Made by a program: the position numbers and the translations under genes. From positions 65,731,453-65,795,452 of the forward strand of contig OZ038389.1 of assembly GCA_964036045.1 (NCBI GenBank): DNA of 64,000 nucleotides. The letters run 5' to 3'. This document shows, piece after piece, positions 21,431 to 32,100 of this stretch. Source of the stretch: Eutreptiella sp. 'Long Island Sound 2002'. Its lineage: Eukaryota > Euglenozoa > Euglenophyceae > Eutreptiales > Eutreptiaceae. The notes beneath the pieces were generated by a model. The model was given only the letters and a program-made list of their open reading frames with translations, was not told where the DNA came from and made no database searches. The first letter of the stretch is position 1. Every line of letters begins with the position of its first letter.

Positions 21431-24376
21431 TGAAGCGGTACCCAGAACCCCATGGCCAGGTTACGGCATACAACCGGTCTCCGGTCCACTAACCCCATGC
21501 ACGGCGTGTTCCGTGCCGTGAAGCCCCGCATCGGCAACCGATGCACCGCCAGCGGAGATTTGTGTATCAGAATATCAGGAATCAACAGGGTTTTATTTTC
21601 ATATTGTTTCCGTCAATTTTTACGCTTCCGTTCTGATACTCACTGTTTTGACTGCTGGCGGTTGGTTCGCGACTTTACCGTAACCGCCAGTTTAACTGTT
21701 TATAATGGAAATTTTAACGCTATCCGTCACGAAGGCTCCAAAGTCGCCAGGAACTGCATGGATGCTTCCGCAATTTTCATAATTAATACTCGCAACCTTA
21801 ATCCGAATTTTTCAGGATGTCGAAATCGGATTTTCGACCTCGACATCCCCGCACTTGATTTGACCTCTTTCGAGTGGACCTACGTGCTTCCGTATGCACG
21901 AATCAACTTCCCTTTTATCCTGCCCTCCATTTGTCTTAAAGATATGGGCAAAACAAAGTTGATTCGTGAGGCCACTTGTGAAGGTCATATCTCGTGTTGC
22001 TTGCGAGGAATTACGATAGGGAAACGTGGGATGTATTCACAATACTCCCGACGTAATTTAGGAAGCATTATATGCCTTGCGTTTCCACACGTGCGCGCTA
22101 GTGTAATGGATCATGGTCAAGAGGGTAGAGTTTGCGTTACAACTCATTGGCCATGATATTGCGTGCGTTAAGATAACTTTCGAGTGTAGCGCGCAAGTGT
22201 TGGTGTGGCATAGGAACTCTCCTTGAGTTCCTATGAGCGATTGACACAAAGATATGCCCTTGGAGGGGCATGACGTATCGTGGTGGGAGCTACATTTTTA
22301 GGCAATATGTGGTATGTGCCATGTGTTGTGTTGCGTGCCCATTTGGCGGGTCCATTGCTCCAAGTCGAACCCGCCAATGGACCTCATATTGTGCAAGCCC
22401 CTTCTCCATACTCCCTACGGTCAATTGCAAGCCTAACCTTCGTGAAGGGAAGCTTGTGTGGTGATCCCGAAGCGATGCGTTGGGAGCAAGATGTGTATTT
22501 TGCAATTTTCCATATTTTCATGTGCCCACTTGGGAAGTAGCGCTCGTAACCTTTCAAGGCGCCCCAAGTGGAGCACATATGTGGGATCGAAGGTCAATGG
22601 TGTGAAGTCATTGTGTTTAGAAGGATTAAGTGATTGCACGATCCAAGCCGGAGATATTATAATATAATTGTAGACCTTTCAAGGCACTTTTGTGTGTCAT
22701 TGTGCCAATTTTGCCATTTTTGGCTCGTCATGATGTCAAGTGGCGACCCTGTATCTCAACGTTGCGCTCAATTGACATCATGAACCAAGTATGTTATGAG
22801 GGTACATACTTCGGTAGCCAACATATCTTGGACCTGGCGAATAACTCCTCTTAGGCTTGGCATACCGTGGCCGCCATGTTGGCGATTTGGGACTATCCCA
22901 AATCATGGGCTCACTTGGCGACCCTGCCATTCCCAATACCGGAGGAGTTGGGCGACGCCCCAAAGATATGTTGGACGCATATGACTTGATATCAATCCTA
23001 TGGCACACTCCGGTCCAAGTCGGGCATGTGCCTCATTTGCCCCAACCATGAGTGTGCGCATTTTTGGCCATTTTGAGCATATTTCCACTTTTGCTGCCCG
23101 CCGTGCACTATGTTCTAACCCTCGTGCATGCCGGACGCATGGACCAATGGACCATATATGACATGGGTGTTATGGGTAATGGTCCCCATGGTCCACACAC
23201 CACGTGGGCGAAGCGGAGCTGCCTTCGTCAAGGCGCTAGGCCAAATTGAGTATGGGCAATTTTGCCATTTTTGCATTAGTGGACCCAATTGGGATCGTCA
23301 CCACGCCGAGTGGCATGGAGATCTTTGAGAGCCAAGGGCATGGGAGGCTCTGTTGGACTCCCGGTGGATCACGTATGGAATGGCGGATCCGATCTCCAAG
23401 CCGGCGTGGAGATATACTATTGGGAGCACACCGAATTTTGGCTCATTTCAGGCAGCCAAAATGACCCAATTTTGGGACCCCAATTTCCCCCTTCCGTGTG
23501 GTCAATTGGCGGCCCCATTTCTGTAAGCCCATATGGAGCCCGGACCTAAATCCAAGTTGTACACTCAGATATAAGTCCTAGGTCCTGCCTCCTACCCTGT
23601 GAGCCATTGGCCATACTTTGGCCGGGCGAGCCACGCGTGGGAATGACGCCAATTTTGGTGATTTTGGCATCATGACCCCACTTGACTCATCCGTGTTGCC
23701 CTGATGCCGGAACCTCAGAGGGAACCAGGTTGGGTGAGGGCTCCAGGGAGTTCGTACTCGAAGGGCATAGGGTCAGTTGCCTCGTCCCTACCTCTGGCGG
23801 GTCCGGACGAGGGGTCAATTTTGGGGATTTTTGAGTTAATTTTAGTTTGGGCTGAAACAGCCCATTTTCAGCTACCAACTCCTGGGTGATAATGGCGGGG
23901 CCACATCTCTGGCTCAGAGAGGAGTTGGGACCTGCCGTTAAGGGAGCATAGGGAGCCACTGTCGGTTGGCCTTGGAGGCACTTGGTTCACAGGAACTCGC
24001 CTCTGGCTAGGCGGGACACCTCCCCCATTGGCAGGGTTTCAGGGTCCGGACTGAGCAGGGCATGGGTTGTGTTTGAGCCCCCGCCCCTACCAGCCACTGA
24101 GAGGGTCGGACCTGGGATTGGGATATGAGTTGGGACTGAGAGTCTATTGTCCCTTGATGCCCTTACCCCAGTCCAGTCTTAACCCCACGTGTACATATCC
24201 TGATGTGTTGTTGTATATACTTTTGTTCCCTCTTTGCAGAGTGGCAAGGATTCTGAAACGCTTTGTCACATGACACAGGCGTATTGATGCCCTTGTGAGC
24301 GTAGTGCCTTGCCTGCCTGCTCACCTGTGCGTGTCACCGCAGCGTCCCGTGGCCGGCCCCCCACGGGAACGCGTCA
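21431..24376 (+). repeat. 5' LTR of element A
   Basis: It is 2946 bp, starts TGAAGCGGTACCC and ends GAACGCGTCA. It is nearly identical to 35678-38623. Near its right end CCCGTGG (24346-24352) pairs with CCACGGG (24361-24367). The conserved stem-loop is at 21815-21848 with one mismatch in this copy. Short open frames inside are not considered genes. Confidence 0.95.
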
Positions 24377-24827
24377 AAAGCGTTTCACCGCCGCGGGGTT
24401 ACCCAGCCCTCGCGTGCCACTCGGGGCCAACAACCCCGAGCAGCGCGTCTCAGCAGCGCGGCGCAGCTCGCAGCTCGCAGCGCAGCGCAGCGTCTCGCAG
24501 CGCAGCGCAGCAGCTCGCAGCGCCACTCAGCGACAGCGCCGAGTTCGTCACGGAGCCAGCAGCGCCGTTCAGAGCTTCGCCCTGACCGCGCGGCAGCCGT
24601 GAAAGAGGTGCACAGACCAGGACTCCTGCATCAGCCCCATCGGCCGACCCGGAGTCCCATCGGCCGACCAGCAAGGCCGCGTCAACCACCTCCACAACCA
24701 CCGGCTGACCAGCACCAGCCGCACTTCCAATCCAGTGCTGCAGCACCCTCCTCAACAACCACAACCAGTTCGTTGAGTTGAACGAGTGCACATCAAGGAC
24801 CTCAAGATCAACTACGCCCCCGCTGCC
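24377..24827 (+). other. Leader of element A with GCAGC-rich tandem repeats
   Basis: This is the untranslated region between the 5' LTR and gag. It is very G+C rich, with reiterated CGCAGC/CTCGCAGCG units around 24436-24540, and would carry primer binding and packaging signals, but no TGG-starting primer-binding site is evident at its left edge. Confidence 0.6.
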
Positions 24828-27800
24828 ATGGTGAATTGGCAGGAAGCGGGCAGGACGTGGCCGCGGCCCCACCCCCATGCAGCACGCCTGCTGTGTGGGT
24901 TGGTTTGGGACCAGCACTACCGCCACAGCAACCCCCAGTGCGAAGGCGGCATGCCCCGGAGCTTCGAGCTCCGCACGGACATCGCCCCCGACCGCCTGCA
25001 GGCCGTGGAGGACTGGCTGCGGGCGGAGGGGTACGAGTACCGCCACCAGCAGAGGCGCTGGAGGACGTGGACCCGGCCGGACAGGCCCGGCGAAGGCCTG
25101 CGTCCCGACGGGATTGAGGAGGACGAGGAGCCCAACGCCTACCCGTCGGGCGCCTCGATCAACGTCTCCCTGTGGGACGTGATCGAGAAGAACTTCCCGG
25201 AACCGGGGAGCGAGCGCAGGCTGCAGGGCAGCAGCAGCGCGTCTCCGGGGAAGGAGAAGCGGTCCGCCGGGGACAAGAAGAGGGACCGGAGGTGGCGGGA
25301 GTACCAGGAGTCCCTGGCTGCCGAAGCCGCCCAAGGCGCCAAGGGCGGAACCCCAGCCCCCAGTCCCCAACGGCCCAATGGTGGACACCACCCCGGCTCC
25401 ACCACCCTTGGCGACTACATCCAAGTCGCCAAGCAGACCCAGGCCAAGCCCCGTTCGCTGCTCCTGAAGGCCCGGCAGGCCTCAGCAGGCCCCAGCAGCG
25501 ACATCGAGTCGGCCCACCGCGGGAGGATGCCGGCCGACCAGGCCAGCTCCAGCAGCAGCGTCGCTCCCGAAAGGGACGTGGCGCGCGCCTGTGAGCGCGC
25601 CTGTGGGGTGCCCTGCAACCGTCGGGTTGCCCGGCAACGGGCCCGGCAGTACAGCGCTGCCGTGGAGGGCGCCACCGGCATCGCCCAGGAGGAGGCTGCG
25701 CAGTGGGCGCATGGCATGGCCATCCACGCCCAGCCCCTGGCGGCCATTGCGGCCGGACTCACGGCCGTAGCCGCCCATGGGGCGGCGACCGCCTGGGTCA
25801 ACGGTGAGTTGGCGGCAGCCGACGAGGAAGCCCGCCTGACGCAGGAGGCCATTGCCTGCAAGGAGGCCGAGGTGAAGGCGCTGGAAGAGGCGCTTGCCCA
25901 AGGGAGGGCAAAGAAGGAGGCGGAGGAAAGGGCCCACGCCGAAGCGACGGCTAAGGCCCAGGAGGACGCCGCCAAGAAGGAAGCCATCGAGGCCGCGCGA
26001 CGGAAGGTCGCTGAGGAGAAGGCCAAGACGGAGGCGGAGCTGGCGGCGTTGGAGGCGCAGAAGGCGCAGCTGCTGCAGGCCCGGGAAGCCGAGGCGGCTC
26101 GTGCTCGGGAGGAAGCCGAAGCACGAGCTGCCGCAGCCACCGCCGCCGCAATGGAGGAGGCAGAGGCCAAACTCCGCCACGAGACTCCCCCGGGAGGATC
26201 GCGAGTGGAGACCCTTCGAAGGCTTTTCGAAGGGGACGCCTCCTCCAGGATGAAGCTGGATGAGGCGGACACGGGCAGCAGTGGGAGCGGTGGCACCACC
26301 GCCCGTCGACGGAGGAAGGGCAAGGGGAAGACCCCCGAGAGGCCGCGGAGGCCAGCGGGTGGGCACCCCCACGACAGTGACCCCTTCTTCACCGCCAGTG
26401 ACGGGGATGAACGAGGCCGTCGACATCGCCAAGTGGTGGCTTGGACGGGCGGAGGCGGCGGAGACGTCCCCATGGAACCGGAAGGTGAGGATGAGGATCC
26501 CCCTCCTCCCTACCGGAGCTCGGAGTCCTCCGTGACCGAGACGCCCAGGTGGGGCGACATGGACGAGGATGACGACATGGAGTTCGGCATCACGAGGAAG
26601 CGCCCATCCTCGGACCCACCGAGGCGACCCGGCGGAGACCCACCGGGACCCCCTGGCGGAGGACCATCAGGACCCCCTGGAGGACGCCCACCGAGTGGAC
26701 CCCCTGGAGGCGGACCACCGGGCGGGGGAGGACCCCCTGGACCGGGCGGACCCGGCGGAGGCCCTCCTGGAGGACCCCCTGGGGACCCCGACGACCCACC
26801 AGGGAACGGCGACCCGGATACCACCTGGCGGTGGATTGTCTACCTCCGCAGGAGGGTCTTTGCCCTCGAGTGCGAGGTAGACACGGGCAAGGTCGAGATG
26901 GCTCGCATCTCCGGGGTCGCCGCGCGCGCGCAGAAGGACCTGGACATCGCCAGAGCCGAGACCAAGTCGCTGACCAACGTCGTCAGCGGCCTGCAGGAGA
27001 GGCTGGATGCGCTGGAAGCCCGTGGGAGAGTCGGCAGCGACCACCCACCCCTGGAGTCAGGCTCGTCGGACGACGGCTGGGGACCCGGACCAGGTCCAGG
27101 CAGACCCCACGCCCCCGGCGGAGCCCCCAGGAGTCGCCCCAGCGCCAGTGCCCCCTCTCTCACCGCCCCCTCTCACCACAGCGCGGGCCGCCGCAACGAG
27201 CGCGTGCCGCCCGGCAGTGGCAGTGAGGAATGGCGCGATGAGTGGCTCAGCGCGGAGTACCACAACCGCCGTGCTCCACTGCGGACGCCTGTACGCCCCC
27301 GACGCCCGCCACCAGCCCCGGTGCCAATCCCCAGTGCTGGAGGACGTTATGGTGGACTCAGGGATGAGGTCCCCAGAGGAGACGTGGAGTGGGATGTCGG
27401 CGAAGGTGAGGACCTGGACCTGGACCTGGACCTGGAGGAGTTCGACATCAGCCCGCCGCGTGGTGTACGACGGGAGGCCGCTGAACGCAGCCGCCGGCGC
27501 CGTGATGAGGATGCGTACATGGATGCAGTACGGCGTGAACATTTCGGTTCAGCGTACGTGGAGGAACCGCGGCGTAGCCACAGGGATTCCATGGAGGAGA
27601 TGGACGTGGCGGCCGTGGGAGTCCGTGGGCGAGGGCGATGGGAACCTCGGTCGACCTCGCGGCCGGCGTTCATGGTCTCTAAGGCCGCGGATGCCGCCGT
27701 GTGGGAAGACTTGAAGGACATCAAGCCCCCCATGTACGACGGCAACCCCCTCAACCTCGACCGCTTCTTGGAGAAGCTGGACGATTGGGGGCTGACCGTC

Positions 27801-29162
27801 ACTGAAGACCTGCCTCCCGCTGATGCGGAGAAGTATGTCTTCAAACGGTTCAGGTACCGCCTGCCGGAAGTGCTCGGCGAGCTATACTTCGTGGCGACCA
27901 AGGAGGGGAGAATCAAGACCCTCAAGGACGCCAAGAAGTGGCTCAACGAGCAGGAGCGGGTGGACGCTCCGCAGGTGGCTGCCAAGCGCTGGAAGTCCAT
28001 CAAGCTTGAGCATGATGGGCGGGAGATCCGCCTACGGGAATGGCGTGACTTCCGAGGGAAATACACCCTCTTCCGCCGCAACGTGGAGGATTGGAACGAG
28101 GGTGACGAGCAGGCTCGCCTGCTCTCCATGCTACAGGAAGCATGGATCAAGAGGGTCACCAAGGAGGAATCCAAGAGGGCCAAGTCCAACCACACGGTCA
28201 AGATGATGCTCCCCAAGGAGTATCACACGAACGTTGTGTCTTGGGCGAAGAAGAACGTGGCCCGGGATGTCAAACGGCACTCCCTGCGGAACGCTCTTCT
28301 CATCACCGTCTCGGGCGATCGCGAGAAGACCGCGATGTGGCGCCTTGACGATTGTGAGTTGAGCGGCCAGACCATCCGTCTGCAGCCCATCCCGGCGCGG
28401 ATGAGCTGCGACGAGATCCTGGAGTGGGTTGGCGAGGAAGTACTCAAGGAGTACCGAAACCTCCACCACACCCGCGGGTTGAGGCCCGGCGACCGCGACG
28501 TCAACTACGTTGGCGAGGGACCTGGCGGGGAAGATGCCATGGACCCAGCGGGAGCCGGCGGCGATGAGACTCTCGTCGACGATGACGACGACGATGAGCC
28601 CGCCGAAGTGGCCGTGTGTGCCTTCGTGGCCAAGAACCTGAGCGCGGGGACCAAGCCAGCAAACTGGAAGCCCCTGCAGCAAGGTTGGAAGAAGCAGGAG
28701 AAGAGGGACCCTCGCCGCATTGGCGACCCTCCGCTGTCCTTTGGGGAGTTCATACGGGCTCACCCTCAGGGCTGTTTCGTGTGTTATGCGAGGAAGAAAG
28801 GCTTCAACCATGACCACCGAACATGCCCCGTCCACAAGGCCGACACGGAGGCTTACAAGAAGGCGCACGGGTCGAAGAAGCGTGCGCCCGCGGGTATCCG
28901 GGAAGCCAAAATGGAGGTCGACAAGGACGAGCTGGCCAAGCTGATGTCGTCGGTGGGGACCGAGTTGGCCAAGGAGATCCAGGAGATCAAGCGGAACTGG
29001 GTCCCCAGGTCGGACAACAGGAACAAGGAGAACAACCAGAATGACCAGAACAAGGACAAGGACAAGAAGGGTAAAGGAGGAGGTAAAGGGGGAAGAAAGA
29101 AGGGCGTCAACGACGTTGAGGCCGAGGAGAACACCCCCTCTTCCACAACCGACGCCCCCTAG
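24828..29162 (+). CDS. Gag polyprotein of element A, with coiled coil, Pro/Gly-rich segment, capsid and zinc knuckle
   Basis: It forms the retrotransposon particle and binds element RNA. ATG 24828 is the first in-frame ATG after a stop at 24774-24776; a GTG at 24786 is also in frame. At 1444 codons it is very long for a Ty3/gypsy gag. Regions: an Ala/Glu/Lys coiled coil (about residues 337-452), a collagen-like Pro/Gly-rich tract (about 593-663), a second heptad-like helix (about 672-733), a DLDLDLDLEE run, a capsid-like helical domain (about 955-1225), and a zinc knuckle CX2CX8HX4C (C1316, C1319, H1328, C1333), a spaced-out version of the usual CX2CX4HX4C. The C-terminal tail is Lys/Gly/Asn-rich. 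The frame ends in TAG 29160-29162, followed by CGG and an open frame into pol. Confidence 0.85.
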   Translation: MVNWQEAGRTWPRPHPHAARLLCGLVWDQHYRHSNPQCEGGMPRSFELRTDIAPDRLQAVEDWLRAEGYEYRHQQRRWRTWTRPDRPGEGLRPDGIEEDEEPNAYPSGASINVSLWDVIEKNFPEPGSERRLQGSSSASPGKEKRSAGDKKRDRRWREYQESLAAEAAQGAKGGTPAPSPQRPNGGHHPGSTTLGDYIQVAKQTQAKPRSLLLKARQASAGPSSDIESAHRGRMPADQASSSSSVAPERDVARACERACGVPCNRRVARQRARQYSAAVEGATGIAQEEAAQWAHGMAIHAQPLAAIAAGLTAVAAHGAATAWVNGELAAADEEARLTQEAIACKEAEVKALEEALAQGRAKKEAEERAHAEATAKAQEDAAKKEAIEAARRKVAEEKAKTEAELAALEAQKAQLLQAREAEAARAREEAEARAAAATAAAMEEAEAKLRHETPPGGSRVETLRRLFEGDASSRMKLDEADTGSSGSGGTTARRRRKGKGKTPERPRRPAGGHPHDSDPFFTASDGDERGRRHRQVVAWTGGGGGDVPMEPEGEDEDPPPPYRSSESSVTETPRWGDMDEDDDMEFGITRKRPSSDPPRRPGGDPPGPPGGGPSGPPGGRPPSGPPGGGPPGGGGPPGPGGPGGGPPGGPPGDPDDPPGNGDPDTTWRWIVYLRRRVFALECEVDTGKVEMARISGVAARAQKDLDIARAETKSLTNVVSGLQERLDALEARGRVGSDHPPLESGSSDDGWGPGPGPGRPHAPGGAPRSRPSASAPSLTAPSHHSAGRRNERVPPGSGSEEWRDEWLSAEYHNRRAPLRTPVRPRRPPPAPVPIPSAGGRYGGLRDEVPRGDVEWDVGEGEDLDLDLDLEEFDISPPRGVRREAAERSRRRRDEDAYMDAVRREHFGSAYVEEPRRSHRDSMEEMDVAAVGVRGRGRWEPRSTSRPAFMVSKAADAAVWEDLKDIKPPMYDGNPLNLDRFLEKLDDWGLTVTEDLPPADAEKYVFKRFRYRLPEVLGELYFVATKEGRIKTLKDAKKWLNEQERVDAPQVAAKRWKSIKLEHDGREIRLREWRDFRGKYTLFRRNVEDWNEGDEQARLLSMLQEAWIKRVTKEESKRAKSNHTVKMMLPKEYHTNVVSWAKKNVARDVKRHSLRNALLITVSGDREKTAMWRLDDCELSGQTIRLQPIPARMSCDEILEWVGEEVLKEYRNLHHTRGLRPGDRDVNYVGEGPGGEDAMDPAGAGGDETLVDDDDDDEPAEVAVCAFVAKNLSAGTKPANWKPLQQGWKKQEKRDPRRIGDPPLSFGEFIRAHPQGCFVCYARKKGFNHDHRTCPVHKADTEAYKKAHGSKKRAPAGIREAKMEVDKDELAKLMSSVGTELAKEIQEIKRNWVPRSDNRNKENNQNDQNKDKDKKGKGGGKGGRKKGVNDVEAEENTPSSTTDAP

Positions 29163-32100
29163 CGGAGCCCCTGCAGCCAAGGGCCCCAGCTAGGGCGGTC
29201 GCAGGATGGTGACGTGGGAAGCGCCGATCCATCCCAGTCGGGAGTCGATAAGCACAAGGGGACTGCCGCGGGCGGAAGGCCCGGTCTGGCGCCCAGTCGC
29301 GGAGGCGGGGTGAGGGCAAGTGAAGGCACGAACCCTTGCACCCGTCCGTCCTTCGCGACCAAGAACGTGTTTGATGTACTACAGGATCTATCCGAGAGTA
29401 TCGGAGGATCACCCGGACCGCAGCTGGATGCTGCAGATGGGCAGCCTGAGCCCATTGTCCACGACCTGCACCAGTCGCTTGTGGAGCTTCTGGAACGGCC
29501 GGAGATCCTGAGTTTGCACGCCGTGCGCCGTGTCGGTCGCGAGCGGCAGTTGCATCTTAAGGTCCGTGCCCTATGCGGGGAAGTGGAAAAGGTTTTCGAC
29601 GTGTTGGTCGACACGGGAGCCCAAGTCAGCTTGGTCAAGGCTGGCCTACTTCCACCAGAGTGTCTGACCGACAGTCGGAAACCTGTCAGGCTGAAGGTGG
29701 CGAACGGCCAGTACATGGTGGGAGGCACGAAGGAAGCGGCCATTGGGCTGCAGTTCGTGAACCATCGTGAGCTGAGCCGCCCAGACCTCGGCAAGGAAAT
29801 CCTCCTGCACGGTAGCTTCTACGAGGCCCAGATGGACTGGGACATGATCGTCGGGTACGACTTCATGATGGAGACGGACTCCGGCGTCCTCCCGGCCCAG
29901 GCCTCCATGACCCTGTACCAGGACGACCAACTCTCGTGGCTCTCGTCACCTGAGCACCATGTGGAATGCCAATGGATCCACCCCGAACGCAATCAGCTCG
30001 AAGTGGCCGCGCTGGACACTGAGCCCACTGGGCCAGCAAACCAGGAGTACGGCGTAAGGCCCGAAGTGGCGAACCGAGTGGTCGCGGACCTGGGAGCTTC
30101 GGATCTGGCCCTGGATGCGTTCTCTTCAGGAACCTCCGCCCATCTGCGGGTGTGTGAGAAGTACTGGAGCGCACAGGACTCTGCGTGGAAGAAGCACTGG
30201 GGTCCGCATCAGGGTTTGATGTGGATCCATTGCCCCCGTTGGGACATTCCGAGAGCGATAGCGAAGATTCGCAAGGACCGCTCCAAGGCAGTGCTGGTTG
30301 TTCCTATGGGATGCACCGAGGAGGAGAGTACCCGACATTGGGTAGCCTCATTGACCAACATGACCTTGAACAAGGTCGTCCTACCGGCTGGAGAGAGTGT
30401 CTATCAGGACGCTAAGGGACAGCCCATGCCACCCCAGAGATGGCCAACGGAATTACACTATGTGGATGGGGGCCTTGATCAGGCCGATACCACGGACTTC
30501 GTGTGTGTCAACCGCATCATAGCAGAGCCCTGGCGGCAATGCTTTGCGGTTCCCCCTGTTGACATCGAAGAATCGGACTCCGAAGACCCCCTCACTGAAG
30601 AGGAGTGGGATCTGGTTCAGGGGTATATGGATCAGCCCTTTCACGACTGGGGGAACCAGCGTGAGGGCAAAGGCCAGGACAAAGCCTGGTGGGAAGTGGA
30701 CTCAATCGTCTCCGGTTCCTATGACGGGAATACCTTCGTGCAGAGGGTGCTGGATCACATGTCCAGCCAAGACGAGCCGCCTGGCGGTAACCCACCCACC
30801 TACGGCGATCTGTTCCGAGGCAAGACCAGAGATGGCCCTTTGGGCCACCTGGGAAGACCACCTGAGCCGAAAGCGAGCGGGGTCGCTACCCCTCAAGTAA
30901 GCTCCGTGGTTCAAGTGCCCGGAAAAGCCAAGGCGGAGTCCGATGACTGCCCCAAGATCCAGGCATTGAGGGCCAGGCTGAAGCAGAAGTATGGTGACAC
31001 CTTCTTCAGCGGTAAGCCTGTGTTTCCCCCACCGGTGCGTGGACCGTATGGCGAGGCCAAGATACGACTGAAGCAGGACCCCCGTGTGTATCGCCACCGG
31101 GAGTTTGCCCTGAGGGGCGAGAGGAAAGAGGCCATGGAGAAGATCCTCCGTGACTTCATCCAGAGAGGCTGGCTTGAGCCGTGCCACTCCGAGTGGGCCT
31201 CTCCCTGCTTCGTCGTCCCCAAGAAGGTTGCCGGTGAGTGGCGGCTCGTGGTCGACTACCGCGGCCTGAACGCCCAAACGCAGCACGACAGCTATACGCT
31301 GCCCCTCATTGAGGATATGCTGCAAAAACAACACCGGCGGAGGATCTTCACGGTGATTGACCTGAAACATGGTTATCATCAGATGCCTCTCGCCGAGGAG
31401 TCCCGTGCCTGCACAGCCATGAGCACCCCACTTGGACCTCTCCAGTGGAAGGTGATGCCTATGGGCGTTACCAACGGCAATGCGGCTTTTCAGCGGATGC
31501 TGGAGAACCTGCTTGAGCCGGTGCGCGACTGTGCGGACCCCTTCGTGGACGACGTGATCATCGCGTCCGGGGACCCCAGCATGAGCTACGAGGAGCTCCT
31601 GGAGGCACACGAGAGGGACGTCACTCGGGTGCTGGACCTTCTGGTTCGGCACAAACTCACGGGCAGCAGTGACAAGGCCACCATTGCGGTAAGCGAGGTG
31701 GTCTTCGCTGGCCACGTAGTCGGGAACGGGCAGCGAAAGCCCATACCTGGCAAGGTGGCTGCGATTGAGCACTGGGAAAAGCCCAAGACGGTCTCTGAGC
31801 TACGGGCGTATCTGGGGTTCTGCAACTACTACTCGGGGTATATCAAAATGTATGCCGAGTATGCAGCCCCCATGACGATCATGCTCAAGGGCAACCGAGA
31901 GGAGACCAAGAAGGGGTCCATAAAGCCTCTGGTCTGGACAGCTGAGTCCGACCGTGCCTTTGAGGGGATGAAGCAGGCGCTGCTATCCGCAGTGGGTCTG
32001 CACCTCGTGGATCCCGACCGAGGGTTCGTCCTGCGCACCGACGCTTCCGACTACGCCATTGGCGCTGTGTTGGAGCAAGTGCTCGACGACGGGAGGCACG

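Noticed and set aside
21452-22156. 234-codon plus-strand frame in the 5' LTR of A (and 239 codons in the 3' LTR)
   Set aside because: It lies inside LTRs, has no recognisable domain, and the corresponding region of the E1 LTR does not keep the frame.
24450-27542. Several long minus-strand frames opposite element A gag
   Set aside because: High G+C and codon bias of gag leave the other frames open; their translations are low-complexity Pro/Arg/Ser without domains.
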